Part shown: positions 47,283-57,322 of the stretch, one piece after another | How positions within the stretch are numbered: the first letter of the stretch is position 1 | How the letters are laid out: each line of letters starts with the position of its first letter | The notes under the pieces: generated by a model | Told to the model about the DNA's origin: nothing | Database searches by the model: none | The model's input: only the letters and a program-made list of their open reading frames with translations | Program-made: the position numbers and the translations under genes | From: Gracilaria gracilis | Lineage: Eukaryota > Rhodophyta > Florideophyceae > Gracilariales > Gracilariaceae | Direction of reading: 5' to 3' | NCBI GenBank assembly: GCA_030374805.1 | Contig: JARGSG010000212.1 | Coordinates: 248,001-312,000, forward strand | Length of the DNA: 64,000 bases

Positions 47283-48480
47283 AGCAAGAAGTAATTCTGC
47301 AGAGAGAGAGAGAGAGACCGAACAGACACAGGTATAAAGTACAGTGTCAGTTTTTCCGGGGGCTACACGTAGCGACATACAGGGTTGTATTCGTGATTAG
47401 AAAGTAGTCATTGTTCAAAACTCAGTATATATACTCATGCGCTTTTATCTCAAATTAGTCCGTTAGGCCAAGCCACAGACGGTGTTGCTGCTAATCGCTT
47501 AGCAGCAACCTCGCCGAACTTGACAAGTACAGTACAGTACCGTTGGTAGCGCTACCCTTGCAGAATTTCGTGCGATCCCGACTCGGGAGTCCCGAGGCCA
47601 AACGACGGCACTCGCTCTGCCGAGCGAAGCGGAATGCGCAAATGCGGGAAAGCAGTGCCGATTCGTGGCCATTTGCGCCGCCACGTCGCTTGTACCTTTG
47701 TGCAGCACGCGCGTGCCGCCCGCAGACATGATTATTGTGGCTTGTCCCTGGTGACAAGTCGACCCCCCCGCTACCAAGGGTAGATACATAAGGGTTATTT
47801 CTACCTGTAGTAGATACCGTTGTAAGAATCACGCCGACGCGACTCGCGTGCCGTTTGCGCACATTCGCCGCACACTGTCTGAGCTGGGTTGTGTGGACAT
47901 CATCATGATGTGATGTCGTTATGATAACGCAGCGCGCAGGTCTTTGTGGGCTCGCGTGTTGTCGGCGGTGCCAAAGGCAAGTGTGAAGGGGGGCGAGCGG
48001 CGGCGTCAAGTCTGGACCTCTGTCCCTGTCCACGGACGAGCTCCAGCATCAAAGAAGAGAAATCATAGATACATTGATGTGCGTTTCTGCGCCTCTATAA
48101 CTGACTGGAGAGAACAGGAGATGGTTTCCACGTCAATAAACTGGGAGGGGATCGGACCCCGTGGGGTCCCCTACACACACTTTCACACACCCCACACTTG
48201 GTTTACCAAGGGTAACAATACAAGTATCTACAGCGCATCCCAGCAGCTCAGCAAGTAAAGTTACGACGGTACCGACGGTAGATATACAGCCAAACTGAGA
48301 GAACCAAGAAAAAAGTTTATCTATAAAACTTTAAATTTATCGTTACAAAATACTGCACCTATAGGTTTATTTATAAAAGGTATTTGATGTTAAAAGTTAT
48401 GCGATTTATATCTTTCTTGCGCCGCCATCCGCGCACAGTGATCACTGCGATGGAATTACAGTATTTACTGCGGTTGTATT
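47283..48480. other. Intergenic, no gene seen; hairpin after the orphan gene
   Basis: A (GA)n microsatellite lies at 47302-47317. A perfect 11-bp-arm hairpin (GTTGCTGCTAA / TTAGCAGCAAC, loop TCGC) lies at 47484-47509, about 200 bp past the stop codon. The open frames here are GC-skewed chance frames. Confidence 0.45.
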
Positions 48481-48489
48481 GCACCTCGT

Positions 48490-49400
48490 TTGATCAACAA
48501 CATGCCGTCCGAGACGCCATCCGCCTCCGCATCGATGCCCAACAACGGAGATGAAAGTTTCATCCTCCAGCCTCCGACCAATGTCACTCTCTCCGTCAAC
48601 CATCACCGTCTTCTTTCGACTACGCCAAAGTCAATCACAGTATTTCTACGACAATACGACCAGTATGTCAAGGAAATTCCCACCTGCGCACTGCAGCTGA
48701 CCCTGACCGTGCCGGATGCCACTACCAAGGAGCCTGTCCGTCCCGTCAATCTGTCTTATTGTGTAGACGCCGAATGGTTTAGAGTCTTCAATCGAATTGG
48801 ACTACATTCCCGGCGTTTCATCGGTGAGTGAGCTAACAGATCAGAAGCTCCGCGCGTATTTGGAGAAGGAAGCAGAACAAGACCAAGGACATGGTGACAA
48901 TTACCAGCATTGAAGCAATTATCAAGAAGGAAGTGACTATGGACATGAGCGACACACCCTCACGTTGTTTCGGCACTACGTCGGAATAGGCTAACATGGG
49001 TCATGAAAGAACACCCGAAACTCGCCGTCAGTCATATTGTCGACGCCATTAAGCCACGTTCCTTGCAGCAACGGCTCGAGACAACTTCGAACTGGTGTAC
49101 CCGCCCCTGAAGAACGATTTGAAAGGTTTCATGAAATAAGCCATGACTGTAGCCGAAGCATTTCAGATCATTGACAATGCCCCCCGCACCAACCAGGTCG
49201 AAATCGCAGAAACCTCGTTTCTCATCGAATGCATCACAGAAACAGTCGCATAGCGGTCAGAATGAAAAGCAGCCGACACCCTCCGCGTCGTCGAACAAAC
49301 CGACGTCTCGGAAGAGCACATCACGACGACCACCGCCATTCTGCCCCCATGCAGCGAACTGAAGAACGACACTAGATCGACAATTGCTCCGTGGCCACCA
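48490..49400 (+). pseudogene. gag-like fossil of an LTR retroelement
   Basis: A degraded fragment resembling the gag of algal/oomycete retroelements: VFLRQYDQYVKEIP near the start and an AEAFQIIDNAP-like end near 49,150-49,185. It is broken, with several interruptions. No LTRs, RT or integrase are seen next to it. Old. Confidence 0.45.
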
Positions 49401-50015
49401 AAGAAGAGAAGGAAGCTCTCAAAGCCAATATTACTGCGAAGAAAACAGCCGACAGACCGCCTCGTTCGACGCCATCTCAGAAAAACAGAGCAAACCAAAG
49501 CAGCTCTGTTAAAATTGGCCGTCTGCGGCCATCCGGATTGCAATCCGCGCACAGAGAGGCATGAAAACGTACACAATGGGACGGAATCACAGTCGTTCTC
49601 ATGGGAGAAAATGGATATAAAAGGAGCACCTCTCCGAGAAGTTGGGCTCGCAATCTTTCGCGTCGCACACGCAATTCCCGATTGAGGCTGTAACTACAAC
49701 GAAAGATCGCGAAGAATTATTGCTTTTGTGCGTACATTTGACAGTGGGTTTGGGAATGCTTGCGATATGAAGAAGGGGAGAAGCGGTCTTGTGGAGTTCC
49801 ACCTTTGGAATTGTGGTGCACGACCAGGAAAGAGGCATGTTCTCCTTGGATGCAAAATACATTTCGAAAACCCATCTTTACAATCAGTATGTCGTACGTA
49901 TTTCCTACAGATACAAACAATTCACGCTTTCTCGAAGTGCAATCCCGCGGATACAGGAGGTGTTATAGTCACCAAGGGACTTGACGATTACGATAGCTCT
50001 GAAATAGATAGCTGG
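49401..50015. other. Intergenic, nothing recognised
   Basis: Only short frames without coding character lie between the gag-like fossil and the convergent end of the Gly/Ala-rich gene. Confidence 0.4.
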
Positions 50016-50606
50016 TCACAGTTTTTTCGAATAACCAAATGCAGTTGCTGAAGCAGCAGCGCCGACAAGATGAGCGATGAAACTGATGCCGGCGCCTGTT
50101 GCGATGGCCCCGGCGCCAATGCCAAGCGCGGATATACCTATCCCCAGCGCGGAAGCGTTTGCGACAGCACCGAGAGCAACAAGTGCAATATTAACGCCGG
50201 CACCGACAGCCGATGCTGCAGCGCCAACGCCTACACAGATGACGTTCACACCCACGCCTGTGGCACAGCCAACAATGCCGCTGCCCATGCAAACCTGAGT
50301 ATAACCATAATTCTGCGACACAAACACAATACCTGCGCGAAGAGTAACTTTGACGTTTCCGGACGCCTGGTTGATTGCGACTATCCCAAAGTCTCCTTTG
50401 ATATTCACATTTGCATTGCGGGCGTTGATCTTGATCATTGCCCTGTTGAAAGAGAGGTTGATTTCAGCATTGTTGACTTTGTAACGGCGTTTCCCTTCAG
50501 TGAATGTGTCTTGGATATGTTGGACGCCCGAGAGGTCTGGAAGAAGCGGAGCGGCCACGTCGGGGCTTTCAGCCTGCTGTGGTTGAAGAGATTCTTCCTG
50601 GGACAT
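50016..50606 (-). CDS. Gly/Ala-rich protein of 196 residues, unknown function
   Basis: An intact frame from an ATG at 50606. Residues 1-35 are polar (MSQEESLQPQQAESPD). Residues about 40-100 look like short beta strands (NNAEINLSFNRAMIKINARN, GDFGIVAINQASGNVKVTL). Residues about 105-190 are almost only Gly, Ala, Val and Ile with GxG spacing (GVGAAASAVGAGVNIALVALG), ending GYSKKL. Such glycine-zipper sequence packs helices in membranes or forms repetitive beta structure. The codon pattern gives two strongly biased overlapping frames on the other strand, which I reject. No homologue is recognised. It is divergent from the gene at 51114, with about 500 bp of shared upstream DNA. Confidence 0.6.
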   Translation of the reverse strand: MSQEESLQPQQAESPDVAAPLLPDLSGVQHIQDTFTEGKRRYKVNNAEINLSFNRAMIKINARNANVNIKGDFGIVAINQASGNVKVTLRAGIVFVSQNYGYTQVCMGSGIVGCATGVGVNVICVGVGAAASAVGAGVNIALVALGAVANASALGIGISALGIGAGAIATGAGISFIAHLVGAAASATAFGYSKKL

Positions 50607-51113
50607 GATAGGAACCGGTATAGCTGGTGTGATGGCAGTCAGTGAAGTGCAGAAATGGGTTAGTGATGTTGTTGCAGAAAGGCAGTCTGCACGATGATTA
50701 CAGAAACATGGTAGAGCTACGTACGGAATAATTTTATTAAACAGAAGAGGAATGGGAATACCCTTCTACAGGTTAATATCTCGAGATGAATTTTTTTTCT
50801 AGAAGAATATTGGGCGTCTTCTGAAAATGCAAAACAGTCGTACGGCCGCACGGAGCAGCTTATTTGTCCAGATTGGACGTTTGGCACAGCGAGCGGAGGG
50901 GTTGCTGAATAATAGTTTACAGTACATACTGTACATGAATTATGTGAGCAGTTCACCCTCATCTGTGGGCGATGGGATTTGTTGGTTGGCACGACCATCA
51001 AACTCAATCTTGCGCATCGCCTGCTTGCTTGTGGTCTGCTATCTACCGTTGTCACTGCGCCTTCCATATCTACTTCTCGTTCTTGACACAAGCCCAAACT
51101 CTCCACACTCACC

Positions 51114-52433
51114 ATGTCTCCGAGTGAAGCCATGCCACAGCATGAACAGCCCCTAGTCACTGTCAAGGACTATCGCCCGTCGTGCCATAGCTCAAGCAGC
51201 AGTGACGCCCCTGATAGCACGGATGATGAGTTCGACTTCGAGGTCGAGAAGCCTTGCCCTTTCGCGCATCTTCCCAAGAAATCGAGGCTTGGGCGGCTGT
51301 ATATTACTCGCTTTGCAAACGGTTTTTGGAGTGAGAGACCTATCGTCACAACCGTCGAAACCCCCCTCAAGCTGCGATGCTGGGCAATCAACGGTCCAGA
51401 TGACTTTTACGACGAACAGTTAGAGCGCGAACCGTTCAGCAGGGATGACGACACCATTGTCCCAATGACCGCCATGGGCTTTCTCGCTTCTCACCGGGAG
51501 CTCCTTCGTCAGCCACCTTCACCCAAACCCAGTGTTGGCAAAATTTCCCCGCTTCAGAAGTGCTACATCAAGATTGTTCGTCCTTCCCCTGTCAAACATC
51601 GTGTAGCCACACCCCGAGCTAAGGCATCTTTGGAGCATGATGTCGACGACATGCTGAGCACGAAGGGCAGACTTGTGGAAGAACCTTGCGGCCTGTCAGA
51701 CTCTTCTTCAGACAGCAAATCACAGCTTAATTTCACTTTCAACCCATACACGAACAGTTCTAACTCAACATCCATTAACTTCTGTTTGCGGTCCGAGGAG
51801 GATACAAGTTCGGGAGAATCGCATCATCAAATCGATGACGCGTACGAGGCACCTCTGTTGTCAGTGTCTACCGGCTCAAATCTGAAACCACCCAAAGAAC
51901 AGGTGCAGACGCTGACACATCGTGTCGAGCAGCTCATGAGTCTCGCCAATTCTCTTCAGGGCCGAATAACTGCTTGCAACAGGGAAAAGATTCAGTTACA
52001 ACAACAAGTACAAGTATTGCAAGCAGTGCAGTCCTGCTCCGAAGACTCCACATCACCGCGAAGCTCTGCTAGTGAACCCAGTGCGGAAACAAAGCCCAAG
52101 CGGCCGAGCTCAAAGACAAAATGTGTTGCCCGGGAAGAAGAGAGGTTGAGAATGGAGCTCTTACAGGAGAAGCAGAAAACGGCAGAAGTACAGGTGGAGA
52201 ATGAGAGGCTGCTTGCGGTAATCTTGAAGCTGAAACGAGAAATGGATATCGAGCATGACCTTCACGAGAGCATCAAAAACAAGGCTGTTCCCGAACAGAG
52301 TGGAGGAAAGTGGCAAAGGATCAGACAGTTAGTGAGATCTTCTAGTGGACTGTGGGATCCCAAGGAATTGAAGAAAAGGTCGACGCTCCAACGCGGGTGG
52401 TCGTTCGCAAGAAGCAAGAGTCGCAAGCGATAA
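51114..52433 (+). CDS. Coiled-coil protein of 439 residues, unknown function
   Basis: The ATG at 51114 is in a good context (CACCATGTC). The N-terminus is Ser/Asp/Glu-rich and disordered. A folded-looking stretch follows (RLGRLYITRFANGFWSERPI ... LKLRCWAINGPDDFYDEQ, residues about 58-105), which resembles the compact basic/aromatic blocks of cytoskeletal linkers but matches nothing I know. Residues about 265-310 (QVQTLTHRVEQLMSLANSLQ) and about 345-395 (EEERLRMELLQEKQKTAEVQ) are predicted coiled coils. The C-terminus is very basic (KKRSTLQRGWSFARSKSRKR). Together they suggest a scaffold, vesicle or microtubule-associated protein; this is inference. No membrane segment or targeting signal is seen. 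Confidence 0.7.
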   Translation: MSPSEAMPQHEQPLVTVKDYRPSCHSSSSSDAPDSTDDEFDFEVEKPCPFAHLPKKSRLGRLYITRFANGFWSERPIVTTVETPLKLRCWAINGPDDFYDEQLEREPFSRDDDTIVPMTAMGFLASHRELLRQPPSPKPSVGKISPLQKCYIKIVRPSPVKHRVATPRAKASLEHDVDDMLSTKGRLVEEPCGLSDSSSDSKSQLNFTFNPYTNSSNSTSINFCLRSEEDTSSGESHHQIDDAYEAPLLSVSTGSNLKPPKEQVQTLTHRVEQLMSLANSLQGRITACNREKIQLQQQVQVLQAVQSCSEDSTSPRSSASEPSAETKPKRPSSKTKCVAREEERLRMELLQEKQKTAEVQVENERLLAVILKLKREMDIEHDLHESIKNKAVPEQSGGKWQRIRQLVRSSSGLWDPKELKKRSTLQRGWSFARSKSRKR

Positions 52434-53141
52434 AAAGGTTAAATCCTTTTCGCATCTCTATCTGCGAGGACGGTACTTCTCGGATGGCTGCTCTGCGCGA
52501 GTGTGATTGTATTCCTTCTTAAGCGATAGTGGCCAAATTTCTTTTCCTTTGATTCCTCAAGAGGTTGTCGATAAGTTTGTGATTAGTGTAAAGTATGAAG
52601 AGTAGTGTACAATGAAGTTGTTGTGAGCAGTGATGGGAAAGGATGGCAGTCGATGATTCTGTACTACAAGGGTAAAAGACATGCGCCTGATTGTAAGTCA
52701 GGTATCACTTCCGCAAACCTGTCGAGATAATCATAGGAATCTGGACCGCAATAATTAGAGCAGCAGCGATGATCGCGTCTTCAATTGTTTCATACCCCTC
52801 ATTAAGACTGGAGTTGGGAGCTGTGTCGCTCGACGGCCATGCTGAGTGAACAAGGCAGCCGAGTTCTCACATGCCGACAAATCTTCGTGGTGCATGTAGA
52901 GAATCTACTTGATGTAGATATGTACGATCGTACCCGGCAATTACCCATCATCTCGGAAGGCCGTAGATACAGTACGTGTAGGTTCGGACTGTTCGTTTCA
53001 ATATTTTTTAACTCTTTGATTCTGACCTGAAGAGATCAACCAAGCTGGTTCCTCTTCCTCGGGTAGATTCAGGGGCCTGCACTTCATTCTTCTGCTCCAA
53101 GGAGTCCGCGTGCTTCCTCTGAGTATCGCTGGTGACTGCGA
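52434..53141. other. Intergenic between the coiled-coil gene and rlmN, nothing recognised
   Basis: About 700 bp without a long frame. It should contain the 3' end of the upstream gene and the rlmN promoter. Confidence 0.5.
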
Positions 53142-54626
53142 ATGATATCTAGCATGTTTCACGGAAGATTTACGTTTCTTCACAAGAGGTCATCCAGAAT
53201 GCTTGCATTCCTTTCAAACTCTCCTCTCCATATGAGTCCGTGCTCTGGTATCAAGCAATCAAGCCCTGCGAGACAGTTAATCTGCACGCAGTTGATGAAG
53301 CCATATATGTCTCATTCCTCTAATGCTCAAAGAGTCAGAAAACGGCGTCTTGCTACGCAGCGAAGCGTCCAACCAGACGGAAAGATCCATCACCTAAAAG
53401 GGGATGTCTCTCCAGCCACGATTACCGCCAAACCGTTTGAGCTACCTATAGATTCGGGCGGAATGGTGCTGCTCAAGTCTCTTACTCTGCCCGAAATGGA
53501 AGACTGGGTTGAAAATAGTCTTGATGAGAAAAGGTTTCGTGCAAGACAACTCTGGCAGTGGATGTACAAAGCAGAGAGACTGGCCGCTACATTCGATGAA
53601 ATGACGGACTTGTCGAAATCATTTCGCGAACTGCTGAAGAAGCATGCTCGATTGGATGCGCTCGGTCTGAATTCGGTGCACAAGAGCGCGGATGGGACAC
53701 GAAAGATAACGTATAGACTGGACTCAGGTGGTGTGATTGAGACGGTGCTCATCCCCGCCGAGGGTCGCACGACGATCTGCGTGTCCAGTCAATGGGGATG
53801 TGCATTGAACTGTCAGTTTTGTCTGACGGGACGGACAGGTTACAAGCGCTCATTAACGCAAGGCGAGATTGTGGATCAGTTGGTACAGTCCATGCGTCTG
53901 TTCGGCGCAGAAAGCCGAATTACGAACGTGGTGTTCATGGGTGAAGGGGAGCCTGCTCATAATCTAGACAACGTTCTTCGCGCCGTGGACACAATGATAC
54001 ACGATCAAGGACTGCATGTTAGCCCGAGAAAGGTGACGGTGTCTACGTCTGGGTTGGTTCCAGAGATCAAACGATTTGCCGACGAAAGCAGAGCAAATCT
54101 TGCAGTTTCTTTACATGCTACGAATGATGAGTTGAGAAACTGGCTAATGCCGATCAACCGCAAGTACGGGCTATCCGAACTAATGCAAACGTTACGTGAT
54201 GTGTTTCCTCGCAAGAACGGTCACCAACGCAAGGTGATGTTTCAGTACGTGATGCTCAAAGGTGTGAATGACTCGCTGCAAGACGCGAAAGAGTTATTAC
54301 GATTGACGGCCGGAGTGCCGTGCAAAATCAACTTGATTCAGTTCAATTGGCATGAGGGTACGGAGTTTGAGGCTAGTGATGAGGGCACGATGTTGGCGTT
54401 CCAGGAGTATCTTAGCGGAAAAGGATTGACCGTGACGATCCGACGCTCCAGAGGCGATGACAAGATGATGGCATGCGGTCAACTGGGGAAGCTGGGTAGC
54501 GTACAGGCGCCACGTCTGCGGGTGCCTGACAAATACGCAAATGCTGTGCGGAACACGGGAAATGCGCAGCGCGACGGAGGCCAGGGCGGTGTGCGAGCGA
54601 TGCGTACCAAAGCCAGGAGCGCTTAG
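53142..54626 (+). CDS. rlmN: RlmN-family radical SAM adenosine-C2 methyltransferase, organelle-targeted
   Basis: RlmN uses S-adenosylmethionine to methylate C2 of an adenosine in large-subunit rRNA and in some tRNAs. The 494-residue protein shows the whole family signature: an N-terminal helical RNA-binding part (FRARQLWQWMYKAERLAATF, from about 132), VSSQWGCALNCQFCLTG with the iron-sulfur cysteines C220-x3-C224-x2-C227, GEGEPAHNLDNV, NLAVSLHATNDELR, KNGHQRKVMFQYVML, and the methyl-carrier cysteine in RGDDKMMACGQLG (about C445). Bacterial RlmN proteins are near 380-400 residues; the extra 75-100 N-terminal residues are rich in Ser, Arg and Lys and poor in acid, as in a plastid or mitochondrial leader. 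I keep the first ATG for that reason. It ends about 40 bp from the convergent gene at 54665. An RlmN in a plastid-bearing cell most likely serves organelle ribosomes. Confidence 0.92.
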   Translation: MISSMFHGRFTFLHKRSSRMLAFLSNSPLHMSPCSGIKQSSPARQLICTQLMKPYMSHSSNAQRVRKRRLATQRSVQPDGKIHHLKGDVSPATITAKPFELPIDSGGMVLLKSLTLPEMEDWVENSLDEKRFRARQLWQWMYKAERLAATFDEMTDLSKSFRELLKKHARLDALGLNSVHKSADGTRKITYRLDSGGVIETVLIPAEGRTTICVSSQWGCALNCQFCLTGRTGYKRSLTQGEIVDQLVQSMRLFGAESRITNVVFMGEGEPAHNLDNVLRAVDTMIHDQGLHVSPRKVTVSTSGLVPEIKRFADESRANLAVSLHATNDELRNWLMPINRKYGLSELMQTLRDVFPRKNGHQRKVMFQYVMLKGVNDSLQDAKELLRLTAGVPCKINLIQFNWHEGTEFEASDEGTMLAFQEYLSGKGLTVTIRRSRGDDKMMACGQLGKLGSVQAPRLRVPDKYANAVRNTGNAQRDGGQGGVRAMRTKARSA

Positions 54627-54664
54627 AAGTAGTTGTGTTGTGCAGCAAAGAAGATGCAATGATG

Positions 54665-55156
54665 CTAGCGAGGCTTTGGCGACGAGTCATCGGCGCCTAA
54701 GGAGCGCCACAAGTTGGAAAGCGAAGAAGACACGCGAGACGACACTGCACTAACACTAAGTGAGAAGTCGGCTAACATGCGCGTAGCAAAGCGCTGCGAA
54801 TCGCGCACGCAATGCGGGCGAGCAGCAGTGCGCACCAGCGACGCACAGGCGTCGTACTGCTTGACGAGCATACGAGACATGAGCGAAGCGGAAGAAACCA
54901 AAAACGGCTTCTGAGCGGCGGAAGGCGGCGCGTCAGCCGCGGACGCGCGGGGGGAAGAAGGCGGCGGCGCAGTGGGCGTCGACGGAGACACGACGGCGTG
55001 TTGCGCAGCGGCGCGAAGCACGGCGCGCTCGCAGGCGAGGAAGTCTCCCACCTTGTCGGCGCACGCGGCGGAAGAGCCGCTGCTCTCCACGCAGCGTAGC
55101 ATGGCGCGGAACTTGGCGCCGCACACGCCCGCGTCCGACCGCGACGGCGGAGCCAT
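54665..55156 (-). CDS. Twin CX9C (CHCH-fold) protein, probably of the mitochondrial intermembrane space
   Basis: The 163-residue protein opens with two CX9C motifs: C-GAKFRAMLR-C (residues about 12-22) and C-ADKVGDFLA-C (about 32-42), separated by nine residues. This spacing forms a disulfide-locked helical hairpin in substrates of the Mia40 import pathway. Many such proteins assist respiratory-chain assembly or lipid transfer. After an Ala/Pro/Ser-rich linker (about 55-85) comes a helical part (LMSRMLVKQYDACASLVRTA ... RDSQRFATRMLADFS) with two more cysteines, and a polar end. I cannot place it in a named subfamily (COA, CMC or NDUF types). It is divergent from SAR1 across a CG/CA repeat and convergent with rlmN. 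Confidence 0.7.
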   Translation of the reverse strand: MAPPSRSDAGVCGAKFRAMLRCVESSGSSAACADKVGDFLACERAVLRAAAQHAVVSPSTPTAPPPSSPRASAADAPPSAAQKPFLVSSASLMSRMLVKQYDACASLVRTAARPHCVRDSQRFATRMLADFSLSVSAVSSRVSSSLSNLWRSLGADDSSPKPR

Positions 55157-55288
55157 GGCGGTGGCGATGAACCGACGACGAAAGACGATGGATGCGTTCC
55201 GGTGCGATGCGCGAATGACGAAATAAACTGTATCTAAAGTTATCTACCCAAGTCTTCCATGCGAGGTGACATTGCCACGGTGACATTG

Positions 55289-55390
55289 CACACGCGCACA
55301 CGCGCACACGCGCACACGCGCACACGCGCACACGCGCACACGCGCACACGCGCACACGCGCACACGCGCACACGCGCACACGCGCACACG
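55289..55390. repeat. (CACACGCG)n tract in a bidirectional promoter
   Basis: About 13 units of an 8-bp repeat alternate strictly between pyrimidine and purine for about 100 bp. They lie between the start of the CX9C gene (55156, minus) and SAR1 (55607, plus). Frames running through it give repetitive Cys-Ala-Arg-Val strings, not a protein. Confidence 0.9.
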
Positions 55391-55606
55391 AAGCAGCGCA
55401 GTCAACCAGTCAATCAACGCCGTCTGTAAGCGGATGTAAGCCACGGGCGCACCGCGCGTGCACCGCGCTGTGCGGTGGCTGCTTCAGCGGTGCGCTGCGC
55501 GCCACTTAAATCAATCCGTATCGCCCTCCACGCCGCAAACCTACGCCGCGCATCGCCCACTCGCTCGCCCGTCGTCATCGCCGCCGCCACCCTCACCACC
55601 GCCGCA

Positions 55607-56176
55607 ATGTTCTCGTGGTTCTGGGACGCGCTCTCCTATCTGGGATTGTACTACAAGAATGCCAAGATCCTCTTTCTCGGGCTGGACAACGCCGGCAAGA
55701 CCACGTTGATGCACGTGTTGCGCGACGATCGCGTGGCGCAGCACATCCCCACGCAGCAGCCGACCGCCGAGGAAGTTGTGATTGGCAACATTCGTTTCCG
55801 CGCGTTTGACCTTGGTGGCCATGCGGCCGCTCGCCAGATTTGGCGCAATTACTACGCTAAGGTTGACGGCGTCGTCTTCCTTGTTGATGCCGTTGATAGA
55901 GAGCGTTTCCCCGAAGTGAAGAATGAGCTGGACGGACTCATCGGTGACGAGATGCTTTCGGATGTCCCGTTCCTTATTCTGGGTAACAAGATCGATATGC
56001 CGCGCGCTGCTAGCGATGAGGAGTTGCGATCCGCTCTTGGGTTACATCATCTCACCACGGGACAGGCTACTGCTCCAATGAGTGATATTCGTCCCATCGA
56101 ACTTTTCATGTGCTCTGTTGTGAGAAAAATGGGTTATGCCGATGGTTTCCGATGGTTGAGCAATCACATTCAGTAA
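55607..56176 (+). CDS. SAR1: SAR1 small GTPase (COPII coat assembly)
   Basis: SAR1 binds GTP at endoplasmic reticulum exit sites, inserts its N-terminal helix into the membrane and recruits Sec23/24. At 189 residues it has the usual length. The N-terminus [15 protein letters not shown] is the hydrophobic amphipathic helix typical of SAR1 (no myristoylation glycine, unlike ARF). Motifs: P-loop GLDNAGKT (25-32), switch I Thr in QPTAEEV, DLGGH (switch II, the His of SAR1), NKID and a C-terminal FMCSVV. I start at 55607 because this is where the family's N-terminus begins; the frame upstream is a GC-rich leader. It converges with the SRR1 gene. Confidence 0.96.
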   Translation: MFSWFWDALSYLGLYYKNAKILFLGLDNAGKTTLMHVLRDDRVAQHIPTQQPTAEEVVIGNIRFRAFDLGGHAAARQIWRNYYAKVDGVVFLVDAVDRERFPEVKNELDGLIGDEMLSDVPFLILGNKIDMPRAASDEELRSALGLHHLTTGQATAPMSDIRPIELFMCSVVRKMGYADGFRWLSNHIQ

Positions 56177-56394
56177 TTTCTTACTTGTCTACTTTGCATG
56201 TCCGTCGTCGTAGCTGCCGTTCTTGTACAATGCCTTTCGTACTGGTTTCCGTTCTTCCCTTCGCATAAACGCACAAACAACAAACACTCAAGAAACCAGC
56301 ACTACGCGTTGGCTTCTATACATACGGTCATGCAAAGTTTTCCTCTTCACTTTTCTTCACTAAACCTACACAACTCTTCCGTTTTGTTTTTCAG

Positions 56395-57153
56395 TTATCC
56401 CCATCCTTGCGCATTACCGTCGCGTAAAACACGCGTCACACACAGATCATTGAACGCCGTTTCACTGCTTGACTCTTTGGAGCAGGCGCATACCCTTTCC
56501 TCCAGCCTTCCATTCTCATATAGCTCCTTTATGAAGTCGCTTTGGCCCGCGCCTCGAGACTGTAGCTCTTCGTAATACAAGGAAAACTGGTTTGCGAGAA
56601 ACACAGCATTGCCAAGAGCATTGCATCCATGCAATGTGCGCAACACCTGATCGTTTACCTCGCGTGTGCAATGAGGAAGAAACATAAACAGAAGCATATC
56701 ATTTGCCAGCTTAAACTCTTCTGTTGGTTGCCATTCCCTTCTAGTCATATTCAGCTGCTGCAGCACCAATTCATCTGCCTCGTTCATACAAGGATCCCCC
56801 ACAAAGCATTCACCCGCTTTCAAAAGCTCTCGCAACAAGCACGCACATGCAAGTTGATGCGTGGCATTGTTCCACGGAGAAAACGAGCCCAGACCCAGAC
56901 AGAACATGGTGATTTTAGGGCCAGTGTGCTTCGCAGTCGTCTGCACAACGTGGGTTGCTGTCTTCTGCCACCACAACGTCTTTTTCAAGGACTTAGCAAG
57001 ATTCATAACATGGTCTACGTCGATCTTGCGTGCCGAAGGATCAGGGGCGAGAGGGGCGCTCCCATGATAAATAGCTGGCGATGTGCTACTATCACCTCTT
57101 GAACGCCGTCGTTTTCCGCGGCGTCGGACGGTTTTCCACTCGGTCTCCTTCAT
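56395..57153 (-). CDS. SRR1: SRR1-domain protein
   Basis: SRR1 domains occur in plants, animals and fungi; in plants the gene affects red-light signalling and the clock, in fungi and animals heme-linked regulation has been reported. The biochemical role is not settled. I start at the ATG at 57153 (MKETEWKTVRRRGKRRRSRG), since the frame upstream has no other ATG. The protein has 252 residues: the WKTV-RR-GK basic start, a variable linker, ITMFCLGLGSFSPWNNATHQ (about residues 80-100) which carries the family's LGxGSxxxS.xAxxQ pattern, DPCMNEADELVLQQLNM, LLFMFLPHCTREVNDQVL and a final GNAVFLANQFSLYYEEL. The length is normal. The end is polar and Cys-rich. Confidence 0.85.
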   Translation of the reverse strand: MKETEWKTVRRRGKRRRSRGDSSTSPAIYHGSAPLAPDPSARKIDVDHVMNLAKSLKKTLWWQKTATHVVQTTAKHTGPKITMFCLGLGSFSPWNNATHQLACACLLRELLKAGECFVGDPCMNEADELVLQQLNMTRREWQPTEEFKLANDMLLFMFLPHCTREVNDQVLRTLHGCNALGNAVFLANQFSLYYEELQSRGAGQSDFIKELYENGRLEERVCACSKESSSETAFNDLCVTRVLRDGNAQGWG

Positions 57154-57290
57154 GCGATTGCAAACGATCCCTGGCCCAGGGAGCACGTGTTAAGAATCGT
57201 AATCTCACATCAACCTTCGTGCGTATCACGCATGTGTTGTGCTAAAGCTAACGTTCTTTGCGAGACTTGCAAGCAAGGATCAGGATTCTT

Positions 57291-57322
57291 AACGAACTCC
57301 TGATCCCATTCAGGAGTTCGTT
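57291..57322. repeat. Perfect hairpin, 13-bp arms
   Basis: AACGAACTCCTGA and its reverse complement surround the loop TCCCAT. It lies 140 bp upstream of the SRR1 start. It is too short to be a mobile element itself. Confidence 0.7.

Noticed and set aside
50070-50645. Plus-strand frames opposite the Gly/Ala-rich gene
   Set aside because: They mirror its biased codons; the minus frame has a polar start, a folded-looking core and a natural end.
54933-55444. Cys-Ala-Arg-Val repeat proteins across the CACACGCG array
   Set aside because: All frames through an 8-bp repeat stay open; these are products of the microsatellite, not genes.
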